Source: Streptomyces sp. 378 (GTDB lineage Bacteria > Actinomycetota > Actinomycetes > Streptomycetales > Streptomycetaceae). From it: a stretch of 64,000 bases of DNA. Where the stretch lies: NCBI RefSeq assembly GCF_030124145.1, contig NZ_JASKMS010000001.1, forward strand, positions 1 to 64,000, given 5' to 3'. A model generated the notes under the pieces. The model did not search any database, was not told the origin of the DNA, and worked only from the letters and a program-made list of their open reading frames with translations. The position numbers were made by a program, and so were the translations under genes. Positions 1 through 6,699 of the stretch are shown here, piece by piece. Within the stretch, counting starts at the first letter, position 1, and the number at the start of each line of letters is the position of its first letter.

Positions 1-320
1 TCAAGGAACGGTCGCTTCCTTTGTACTCACCCTCTCGGGCTTTCCTCCGGGCTTCCCTTCGGTCTTGCGTTTCCGACTCTATCAGATCTTTTCTCGACCC
101 GATTTCCTCGGCGCTTTCCAGGTTTCCGCTTTCGCGTTTCCCTTTCCGGCGGCTCCGACTCTATCAGATCCTTTCGGGCCCGATCCCCGGTCGGCGGGGT
201 TTGTCTTCGCGGCTGTTGGGCCGTTCCGACGAGTGAGACTTTAGCGGATTCCCCGGCTCCCGAGCCAATCGGGGGCCTCGTCCTTTCGAACGTGGATTCC
301 TCATTCCGTAAATACACAAG
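1..320 (-). promoter_or_regulatory. rRNA operon promoter/leader region, transcribed leftward
   Basis: Read on the minus strand this is the AG-rich leader typical of Streptomyces rrn operons. It carries two copies of the 17-mer GATCTGATAGAGTCGGA (plus positions 72-88 and 154-170) and ends at the left edge in AAGGAAGCGACCGTTCCTTG, which I remember as lying just before the 16S gene. Each repeat contains TAGAGT, a possible -10. Further upstream a -35-like TTGGCT (plus 263-268) and -10-like TAAAGT (238-243) are 19 nt apart. The rRNA genes themselves would lie left of position 1. The family assignment is from memory of rrn leaders; the repeats are seen directly. Confidence 0.8.
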
Positions 321-498
321 CCAATGAAACGACGACAGACGTACTGCACGTCGAAGAGTGGTTGGTACCTGCGGATTGGCTGCCCGGGGACCGACCGGGG
401 TCGGCGCTCACGTCGGACAACTCGGAGAACAGTACGGATGGGGTCTGGGCGTGTCAACTCAAGGGCGGACGGCACCCCCGGGGCGTACTGTGGGCCGC

Positions 499-540
499 AT
501 GACGACGCGTACGTGCACCCAGCTGTGGTGGGCCGCCTGA
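499..540 (+). CDS. Trp-rich leader peptide of trpS attenuator (13 aa)
   Basis: The short frame encodes MTTRTCTQLWWAA followed by TGA, with tandem TGG codons at 526-531. It is the sensor peptide of a ribosome-mediated attenuator: when charged Trp-tRNA is scarce the ribosome stalls on the two Trp codons. No Shine-Dalgarno precedes the ATG. A TACTGT hexamer at 486-491 ends 7 nt before it, so the peptide may be translated from a leaderless mRNA starting at 499. Its stop codon directly abuts the antiterminator strand. Confidence 0.88.
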   Translation: MTTRTCTQLWWAA

Positions 541-600
541 CGGCGGCCGTCCCCACGTATGCAACGCGACGGCCGCCGCTTCGGCGGCCGTTCTCGTTTC
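531..600 (+). promoter_or_regulatory. Transcription attenuator (mutually exclusive hairpins) before trpS
   Basis: Four strands are visible. Strand 1 is GGCCGCC 531-537, strand 2 CGGCGGCCGT 541-550, strand 3 ACGGCCGCCG 569-578 and strand 4 CGGCGGCCGT 582-591. Strands 2 and 4 are identical, so strand 3 pairs with either. The 3:4 pairing gives a 10-bp terminator stem with a 3-nt loop followed by a U-rich run (591-600). The 1:2 pairing would free strand 3 for termination. A ribosome stalled at the Trp codons (526-531) masks strand 1 and favours the 2:3 antiterminator. This is the mechanism described for the indolmycin-resistant trpS1 of S. coelicolor. Confidence 0.88.
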
Positions 601-664
601 TCCCTCCGGCACCGCGGAGGGGCGGCCGCCCGGAGGCGGCGGTCCTGACCTAGGAGGAGGAACG

Positions 665-1693
665 ATGACACGGGTCTTCAGCGGGGTCAAGCCCACGGGG
701 CATCTGACGCTGGGGAACTACCTCGGGGCCATGCGGCGGTGGGCCGCGGTCGATCAGCACGAGGCCGACGCCTTGTTCTGCGTCGTCGATCTGCACGCCC
801 TGACCGTGGACCACGATCCCGCGCGGGTGCGCAGGCTGAGTCGGCAGTCGGCGACGCTGCTGCTGGCGGCCGGGTTGGATCCGGAGCTCTGCACGGTGTT
901 CGTGCAGAGCCATGTGGACGAGCACGCGCGGTTGTCGTACGTACTGGAGTGCGTGGCCACCGACGGTGAGATGCGGCGGATGATCCAGTACAAGGAGAAG
1001 GCGGCGCGGGAGCAGCGGCGGGGTGGGAGTGTGCGGCTGTCGCTGCTGACGTATCCCGTGCTGATGGCTGCGGACATCCTGGCGTACGGGGCCGACGAGG
1101 TGCCGGTGGGGGACGACCAGGTGCAGCACGTCGAGCTGACGCGGGATCTTGCAATGCGGTTCAACCAGCGGTACGGGCATACGTTCGTGATTCCGCGGGC
1201 GACGCGGCCGGGGGTGGCGGCGCGGGTGATGAATCTGCAGGATCCGGCGTCGAAGATGGGCAAGAGCGATGACGTCGGGCCCGGCATCGTCTACCTGCTG
1301 GACGAGCCGGACGTGGTGCGCAGGAAGGTGCTGCGGGCCGTGACCGACAGCGGGCGGGAGGTCGTCTACGACCGGCAGGCCCGGCCGGGGCTCGCCAACC
1401 TGCTGGAGATCCTCGCGGCCTGCACGGGCGGGGAGCCCGCATCGTTGAGTGGTGCGTACACGTCGTACGGGGCCCTGAAGAAGGACACTGCGGAGGCTGT
1501 GATCGAGGTGCTCAGGCCCTTGCAGGCCAGGCATCAGGAGTTGTGCGCCGACCCCGGTTACGTGGAGGGGGTGCTGCGGGACGGTGCGCAGCGGGCCCGG
1601 GGGATGGCCCGGCCGACGGTGGATGCCGCGTATCGCGCGATCGGGCTGCTGCCCGCCGTGCCGGAGGCGGCCGGGGCCGTGTCGGCGGTGTGA
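665..1693 (+). CDS. trpS: Tryptophanyl-tRNA synthetase (auxiliary, attenuator-controlled type)
   Basis: Class I aminoacyl-tRNA synthetase that charges tRNA-Trp with tryptophan using ATP in the cytoplasm. The 342-residue length fits the family. The HIGH-type motif is TGHLTLGNY at residues 11-19 and the KMSKS-type motif is KMGKS at 197-201. The start has a strong AGGAGGAGG site at 652-660. The upstream Trp leader peptide and attenuator indicate induction when charged Trp-tRNA falls. That control is known for the second, indolmycin-resistant TrpRS of Streptomyces, so the resistant identity is an inference from regulation and context. The main housekeeping trpS would be elsewhere. It lies head-to-head with the rRNA operon leader. 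Confidence 0.95.
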   Translation: MTRVFSGVKPTGHLTLGNYLGAMRRWAAVDQHEADALFCVVDLHALTVDHDPARVRRLSRQSATLLLAAGLDPELCTVFVQSHVDEHARLSYVLECVATDGEMRRMIQYKEKAAREQRRGGSVRLSLLTYPVLMAADILAYGADEVPVGDDQVQHVELTRDLAMRFNQRYGHTFVIPRATRPGVAARVMNLQDPASKMGKSDDVGPGIVYLLDEPDVVRRKVLRAVTDSGREVVYDRQARPGLANLLEILAACTGGEPASLSGAYTSYGALKKDTAEAVIEVLRPLQARHQELCADPGYVEGVLRDGAQRARGMARPTVDAAYRAIGLLPAVPEAAGAVSAV

Positions 1694-1737
1694 GGTGACG
1701 TCGCCGCGGGGGCGGGAGCGGGCCCGCCCCCCGGTGG

Positions 1738-2550
1738 TCAGCTGTTGTTTCCGGAGGCCAGGGCGCGGCTGCGGTCGCGGGCGGCTTCGAGTGCGGCGAT
1801 GAGGGCGGCCCGGACGCCGTGGTTCTCGAGTTCGCGGATGGCGTTGATCGTCGTGCCGGCGGGGGACGTGACGTTCTCGCGGAGCCTGACCGGGTGTTCG
1901 CCGCTGTCGCGGAGCATCGTCGCGGCGCCGATGGCGGACTGGACGATGAGGTCGTGGGCCTTGTCGCGGGGCAGGCCGAGGAGGATGCCGGCGTCGGTCA
2001 TGGCTTCGACCAGGTAGAAGAAGTAGGCCGGGCCGGAGCCGGAGAGGGCGGTGCAGGCGTCCTGCTGGGACTCGGGGACGCGGAGCGTCTTGCCGACGGC
2101 GCCGAAGATCTCCTCGGTGTGGGCGAGGTGGTCGGCGGTGGCGTGGGTGCCGGCGGAGATGACGGACATCGCCTCGTCGACGAGGGCGGGGGTGTTCGTC
2201 ATGACGCGGACGACGGGGGTGTCGGGGGCGAGACGCTCCTCGAAGTAGGCCGTGGGGATGCCGGCGGCACCGCTGATGACCAGGCGGTCGGCGGGCACGT
2301 GGGGGGCGAGCTCGTCGAGCAGCGTGCCCATGTCCTGCGGTTTGACCGTGAGGATCAGGGTGTCGGCCGTCTTGGCGGCTTCGGGGTTGCTGACCGGGGT
2401 GACGCCGTAGCGGGTGCGGAGTTCCTCGGCTCGTTCCGGGCGGCGGGCTGTGACCAGGAGGTCGGCCGGGGTCCAGCCGGCCCGGATCATTCCGCTGAGC
2501 AGGGCTTCGCCGATCTTGCCGGTGCCGAGGACTGCGACTTTCTGGGTCAT
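1738..2550 (-). CDS. proC: Pyrroline-5-carboxylate reductase
   Basis: Catalyses the last step of proline synthesis, NAD(P)H-dependent reduction of 1-pyrroline-5-carboxylate to proline. The 270-residue protein has an N-terminal Rossmann fold with GTGKIG at residues 9-14. The conserved C-terminal dimerisation/active-site segment contains SGSGPAYFF around residue 170 and TSPAGTT near residue 230. It is convergent with trpS, with only 44 bp between the stop codons. The ABC transporter genes end about 110 bp upstream of its start, so it is probably transcribed separately. Confidence 0.95.
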   Translation of the reverse strand: MTQKVAVLGTGKIGEALLSGMIRAGWTPADLLVTARRPERAEELRTRYGVTPVSNPEAAKTADTLILTVKPQDMGTLLDELAPHVPADRLVISGAAGIPTAYFEERLAPDTPVVRVMTNTPALVDEAMSVISAGTHATADHLAHTEEIFGAVGKTLRVPESQQDACTALSGSGPAYFFYLVEAMTDAGILLGLPRDKAHDLIVQSAIGAATMLRDSGEHPVRLRENVTSPAGTTINAIRELENHGVRAALIAALEAARDRSRALASGNNS

Positions 2551-2660
2551 GGCTTTCGGTGCCCTCCGGGGGTTGCGTCGTCCGTTTCATCCTCGCACTC
2601 GGGGGTGCCGGGTGGGGGTCGTGTCCGGTGGGCGGGATGTGTGCGTCCTCGCCCGGCGAT

Positions 2661-3440
2661 CTACGCCGTCCGGCGCCTGAGGGTCGCGGCGCCGAGAATC
2701 AGGACCAGGAGGGCGCAGCCCGCGACGATCAGGACGTCGCGGACGAACGCGGCGGTCATGTCCGTGTGGCGGAGGACCTCGTTCATGCCGTCGACGGCGT
2801 AGGACATGGGGAGGACGTCGGAGAGGGCCTCCAGGGCCGGGTGCATGGTGTCGCGCGGGGCGAACAGGCCGCACAGGAGGAGCTGGGGGAAGATCACCGC
2901 CGGCATGAACTGGACCGCCTGGAATTCCGAGGCCGCGAAAGCCGAGACGAAGAGGCCGAGGGCCGTGCCGAGGAGGGCGTCGAGGAGGGCCACCAGGAGG
3001 AGGAGCCAGGGGCTGCCGGTGACGTCGAGACCGAGGAACCAGACCGCGAGGCCCGTGGCCAGGGCGGACTGGATGATCGCCAGGGTGCCGAAGGCGAGGG
3101 CGTATCCGGCGATCAGGTCGCCCTTGCCGAGGGGCATGGCGAGGAGGCGTTCGAGGGTGCCCGAGGTGCGTTCGCGCAGGGTGGCGATGGACGTCACCAG
3201 GAACATCGTGATCAGCGGGAAGATCCCGAGGAGGGACGCGCCGATGCTGTCGAAGGTGCGGGGACTGCCGTCGAAGACGTAGCGCAGCAGGAACAGCATC
3301 ACGCAGGGGATGAGGATCAGCAGCGCGATGGTGCGGGGGTCGTGGGTGAGCTGGCGCAGGACCCGGGCGGCGGTGGCGCCGGTGCGGGAGGCGCTCAGAC
3401 TCTTCGGTGGGGTGGCCGGCCTGGTGGCGGTGGTGGTCAT
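2661..3440 (-). CDS. ABC-2 type transporter permease
   Basis: Membrane subunit of an ABC exporter, 259 residues. I chose the start at 3440 because its ATG overlaps the stop of the ATPase gene in the classic ATGA arrangement (4 bp), implying translational coupling. About six hydrophobic segments are visible, with the first near residues 35-52. The motif RERTSGTLERLLAMP, about residue 85, is characteristic of ABC-2 (drug/lipid/antibiotic) permeases between the first and second membrane spans. The substrate cannot be told from sequence; nodulation-factor/daunorubicin-type exporters are the closest general family. Confidence 0.9.
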   Translation of the reverse strand: MTTTATRPATPPKSLSASRTGATAARVLRQLTHDPRTIALLILIPCVMLFLLRYVFDGSPRTFDSIGASLLGIFPLITMFLVTSIATLRERTSGTLERLLAMPLGKGDLIAGYALAFGTLAIIQSALATGLAVWFLGLDVTGSPWLLLLVALLDALLGTALGLFVSAFAASEFQAVQFMPAVIFPQLLLCGLFAPRDTMHPALEALSDVLPMSYAVDGMNEVLRHTDMTAAFVRDVLIVAGCALLVLILGAATLRRRTA

Positions 3441-4258
3441 CGGGTCGTCTCCTTCGTGCGGTCCGCCGCTGCCGCCTCGTCGACCAGGTGGAGGAAGGCC
3501 TCCTCGACCGTGGCGGCGCCGGTGCGGGTCCGCAGGGCGTCGGGTGTGTCGTCGGCGAGGAGTTCGCCGTCGCGCATGAGGAGGAGGCGGTGGCAGCGTT
3601 CGGCCTCGTCCATGACGTGGGAGGAGACGAGGATCGTCGCGCCGCGGCCGGTCGCGATGTCGTGGAAGAGGTTCCACAGGTCGCGGCGCAGGACCGGGTC
3701 GAGTCCGACGGTCGGTTCGTCGAGGACCAGGAGTTCGGGGGTGCCGAGGAGGGCGACGGCCAGGGAGACGCGGCTGCGCTGGCCGCCGGAGAGGTTTCCG
3801 GCGAGGGCGTCGGCGTGAGTGGTGAGGTCGACGTCGGCGATCGCGCGGGTGACGTCGGCGTCGCGGCGGTCGGCGGCGGCGCGGCCGGGGTCGAGGATCG
3901 CGGCGAAGTAGTCGAGGTTCTGGCGGACGGTCAGGTCGTCGTAGACGGAGGGGGCCTGGGTGACGTAGCCGATGCGGGTGCGCAGGGCGGGGTGGCCTGC
4001 GGGATGGCCGAGGACGTCGAGGGTGCCGGTGACCTTGGCCTGGGTGCCGACCAGGGCACGCATCAGGGTCGACTTGCCGCATCCGGAGGGGCCGAGGAGG
4101 CCGGTGATCCGGCCCCGGGGGACGGTGAAGCCGAGGTCGCGCAGGACGGTGCGGGGGCCGCGGACGACGGTGAGGTTCTCGGCGTGGACGGCCGGCGGGT
4201 CCGGGTGCGGGCGGGTGTCGGGGCCCGGGCGTGGCGAGCCGGGAGGATTATTCATCAT
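3437..4258 (-). CDS. ABC transporter ATP-binding protein
   Basis: Nucleotide-binding subunit that pairs with the following ABC-2 permease (4-bp overlap). It has Walker A GPSGCGKST, the ABC signature LSGGQ and Walker B LLVLDEPT followed by the H-loop region LVSSH, all in normal order. The start is placed at ATG 4258; a second ATG follows at 4255 and a TTG at 4294 is possible. The Shine-Dalgarno-like GGGAGG is 12 nt upstream. Both it and the start codons lie inside a nearly perfect 40-bp palindrome, so expression is probably controlled through that element. Likely exports a small hydrophobic compound; identity unknown. Confidence 0.92.
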   Translation of the reverse strand: MMNNPPGSPRPGPDTRPHPDPPAVHAENLTVVRGPRTVLRDLGFTVPRGRITGLLGPSGCGKSTLMRALVGTQAKVTGTLDVLGHPAGHPALRTRIGYVTQAPSVYDDLTVRQNLDYFAAILDPGRAAADRRDADVTRAIADVDLTTHADALAGNLSGGQRSRVSLAVALLGTPELLVLDEPTVGLDPVLRRDLWNLFHDIATGRGATILVSSHVMDEAERCHRLLLMRDGELLADDTPDALRTRTGAATVEEAFLHLVDEAAAADRTKETTR

Positions 4259-4278
4259 GTGATGAATAATCCTCCCGG
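4239..4278 (-). promoter_or_regulatory. 40-bp palindrome over ABC transporter start codon
   Basis: The arms CCGGGAGGATTATTCATCA (4239-4257) and its reverse complement (4260-4278) form a perfect 19-bp inverted repeat with a 2-nt centre. The AT-rich core stands out in this GC-rich sequence. It contains the SD-like GGGAGG and both candidate ATG codons of the ATPase gene. It could be an operator for a dimeric repressor or an RNA hairpin hiding the ribosome site; which one is not decided by sequence. Confidence 0.8.
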
Positions 4279-4318
4279 TGGTCGGACGCGTCAAGCGGTC
4301 GCGGTGGTCGGGCGCGCG

Positions 4319-5161
4319 TCAGGCCGGGGTCTTCGCGTGGAGGAGGACAACCTCGTAGACCTCCTCCACGAAGCCGTCCGGGAAGGCCCGCAGAAGGAGC
4401 TCGCGCTCCGCGGCCAGGAACGCCGCGGTGTGTTCGGGGCCGTGCACCAGGAAGACCGAGTGGCTGCCGATGTTGGCGAGGTGAGTGTCGACCGGGACGT
4501 GGCGGCTCCAGCGGACCGTGCGGCGGGTGAAGTCGAGGCGGCCGGTGGGATCGGCGGCGCGGGCGTCGACGTTGCGCTTCTCGGCGGAGATGTCGATCCC
4601 GAAGTGGCGGGCGGTGCGGGCGGCGGCCTCGGCGATCCAGGGGACGTCGAGGGCCTCGGTGTTCCACCACAGGGCGAGGGCGCCGCCGGGGCGCAGGACG
4701 CGCAGGGCCTCCGGGACGGCGCGGGCGGGGTCGGTCCAGTGCCAGGCCTGGGCGTAGGTGACGAGGTCGACGGAGCCGTCGGCGAGGGGGAGGTCGTCAC
4801 CCGTGCCGCGGATGATCGGGACGCCGGGAAGGACACGGCGGAACTGGGCCGCCATGCCGTCCCCGGGTTCCACGGCGACGACGTTCGCGCCCCTGCCGTG
4901 CAGGAGGGCGGTGGCGATGCCGGTACCGGCGCCGACGTCCGCGACGCGGGCGCCGGAGAGGGGGCGGCCCGTCAGGTCTTCCATCGCGTCGAAGAGGGCC
5001 GGGGGGTAGGAGGGGCGGTTGGCCGCGTACTGGGCAGCGACGGCGTTGAACGAGTGGGCCCGGGCGGTGCGGGGTGACTCGGGGGCGGGGTCCCCGGCGA
5101 GGGGTTCGGGGGTGGTGGCGTCGGCTCCGGCGGGGTGGTGGGCGGGGGGAGGTGTGGTCAT
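4319..5161 (-). CDS. Class I SAM-dependent methyltransferase
   Basis: A 280-residue protein with a methyltransferase 11-type fold. The SAM-binding motif I is VADVGAGTGIAT at about residues 75-86, an acidic loop VVAVEPGDGM follows, and motif post-I/II contains DLPLADGSVDLVTYAQAWHW. The family methylates small molecules or quinone-like substrates; the substrate is unknown. The first 45 residues are proline/alanine-rich and poorly conserved in appearance. It lies 60 bp upstream of the ABC transporter on the same strand, but the palindrome between them suggests separate control. Start ATG at 5161. Confidence 0.88.
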   Translation of the reverse strand: MTTPPPAHHPAGADATTPEPLAGDPAPESPRTARAHSFNAVAAQYAANRPSYPPALFDAMEDLTGRPLSGARVADVGAGTGIATALLHGRGANVVAVEPGDGMAAQFRRVLPGVPIIRGTGDDLPLADGSVDLVTYAQAWHWTDPARAVPEALRVLRPGGALALWWNTEALDVPWIAEAAARTARHFGIDISAEKRNVDARAADPTGRLDFTRRTVRWSRHVPVDTHLANIGSHSVFLVHGPEHTAAFLAAERELLLRAFPDGFVEEVYEVVLLHAKTPA

Positions 5162-5387
5162 ACGGCCATGGTGGCCGGGGGCGGGGTGGGGGCGGTGAGA
5201 TTTCGGTGAGACCGGTGGAGGGGGCCCGGGTGCGGGGGCGGTTCGTCAGGGGGCCGTGCCCGGGTGCACACCGCCCCGCTTCGGTGGCCTACGCCCGACC
5301 CCGGTTCGTGGTCCCACACCCGGCCCCCGTCCCGCGGCCCACACCCCACCCCGGCTCGGGATCCCACACACCGCCCCGTCCCGCGCC

Positions 5388-5900
5388 CTACGCCCGGCGT
5401 CGGTTCCTCGGGTTGCCCGAGCGGCGGGTCGTGCGCTTCTCGTACTGCTTGCGGGCCTCTTCGTACTCCTCGCGGTGGAGCTTCTCTCCGGGGGCCTCGG
5501 TGAGGGAGCGGAAGAAGTAGGCGAGGAGGGAGCCGACGAAACCGATGGTCAGAAGACCGCGGAGGGATGCATGGCGGTCGGGGTCGGGGCGGCGGGTGAA
5601 GCCGTCCCAGGTGTGGCGGAAGGCCATCGCGCTGCAGATCGCGAACATCACGACCATGAGGAGCGTGACGAAGCCACCGATCGCGGCGATCTGAAGGCCC
5701 TCGTAGGCGAGGCGGAGGACGAGGCAGGAGGCGACGGCGGTGGCCAGGGAGCCGACGGCGACCGCGATACGGCGGGCGGTGTAGCCGTGGTCGTGGTTCA
5801 GCCAGGTCGTGCCGAAGAAGCGCAAGGGCTCGGGGCGGGGGCCGAGGCCCTCGGCCGTGGAGCCCGCGGGGCCGGCGGGGGTGCTGTCATCTGCGCTCAC
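5388..5900 (-). CDS. Hypothetical membrane protein (3 predicted TM segments)
   Basis: The 170-residue product has a Pro/Gly-rich N-terminus and hydrophobic stretches at about residues 43-66, 70-93 and 113-131. It ends in a highly charged basic tail (residues 138-170) rich in Arg/Lys/Glu. I recognise no catalytic motif. The GTG start at 5900 is chosen because upstream codons look non-coding and a CATAAT hexamer lies 6 nt before it, consistent with a leaderless transcript. Function unknown; likely a cytoplasmic-membrane protein. Confidence 0.75.
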   Translation of the reverse strand: MSADDSTPAGPAGSTAEGLGPRPEPLRFFGTTWLNHDHGYTARRIAVAVGSLATAVASCLVLRLAYEGLQIAAIGGFVTLLMVVMFAICSAMAFRHTWDGFTRRPDPDRHASLRGLLTIGFVGSLLAYFFRSLTEAPGEKLHREEYEEARKQYEKRTTRRSGNPRNRRRA

Positions 5901-6196
5901 GGGTCGATTATGACCGTTCCTGGTCGATGACCAGGAGGGGAGTCCTGGACCCGTACCCGGTCTCGGCGGACACCCCGAACGGTTGGGCTGGTCGTGCCGG
6001 ACGCGGCGAGTGCGCCCCGGGGCACGCCGGTCGGCTTGGACGGTCCGGTGCCCGTGCACATCACCGCGGTGTGCACGGGCGGTGTCGTCCGCCGCCGGAT
6101 CGGGTGCCCCTGGGCACGCCGCCCGGTCGCGATGCTCGCGGCATCGTGCCGGGTGGTCCTACGGGTGGGCCGTCGCCGCTGGTGGCGGCAGCCGGA
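5901..6196. other. Intergenic spacer with strong hairpin
   Basis: No convincing gene is present in these 296 bases. A 10-bp stem GCCCGTGCAC (6050-6059) pairs with GTGCACGGGC (6071-6080) around an 11-nt loop. It lies downstream of the SH3-type gene on the minus strand and may terminate its transcript, although no U-tract follows. Confidence 0.5.
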
Positions 6197-6517
6197 TCAG
6201 GAGCAGCGCGGGCGGACGTAACCGTCGCTGCCCGTCTGCACATAGGCGTCCGAGACGTACTCGCCGCCGTCGATGTTGTCCCAGATGTTCGACGTGCCGT
6301 ACGGGCCCGCCACCGTCGTGCCGGGCCTCTGGCAGAAGATGGTGACCCTGGCTCCCTCGGGCAGCACGCGGACGACGGCGTAGCCGGTGCCGGGACCGCT
6401 GCGCACGTTCAGGCGGACGCCCGGGGCGACCGGGTACGAGCGCAGGGCCGACGCCGCCATGGTGACGGCCTCTTTCCCGCCTCTGTCTTCGAGTTCCCCG
6501 ACATGGTCGACAGACAT
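6197..6517 (-). CDS. Small bacterial SH3-like domain protein
   Basis: A 106-residue protein. The central part (about residues 28-65) resembles a bacterial SH3 domain: VRLNVRSGPGTGYAVVRVLP is the typical LNVRSGPGT signature, followed by a basic/hydrophobic strand ending in a GTSNIWDNI segment. Such domains usually bind cell wall or peptides, and this resembles other short Streptomyces SH3 proteins. No signal peptide is visible from the chosen start, which has a good GGGAGGA site 5 nt upstream. Cys residues near the domain and at the C-terminus (PRCS) could form a disulfide. It is divergent from the kinase gene and may work with it. Confidence 0.78.
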   Translation of the reverse strand: MSVDHVGELEDRGGKEAVTMAASALRSYPVAPGVRLNVRSGPGTGYAVVRVLPEGARVTIFCQRPGTTVAGPYGTSNIWDNIDGGEYVSDAYVQTGSDGYVRPRCS

Positions 6518-6699
6518 GACATTCCTCCCCCGTTGAGCCCCATGACTGCCATGGGGTCTCGTTGATTCCCTTGAGTCACACCATGAAACACATGTGCGCA
6601 ACTCGTGCCCGGAGGCTAGCAAGCCGCCTCTGTGCCGAACGAGTCATCGACTAGGCTCCCTGCGTCGCGCGCGCGGACGAAGAGCACGGGGGTGTTTCC

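Noticed and set aside
650..2590. A 646-codon minus-strand frame opposite trpS
   Set aside because: Arg/Pro/His-rich translation with no domain; it is the complement of trpS and overlaps proC in the wrong frame.
2661..4082. Longer start for the ABC permease (473 codons)
   Set aside because: The upstream extension is the shadow of the ATPase gene; the ATGA overlap at 3437-3440 fixes the real start.
5162..5387. Possible genes or repeats in the GC-rich spacer after the methyltransferase
   Set aside because: Only CCCACAC/CCCGG-rich low-complexity sequence; no start, SD or consistent periodicity.
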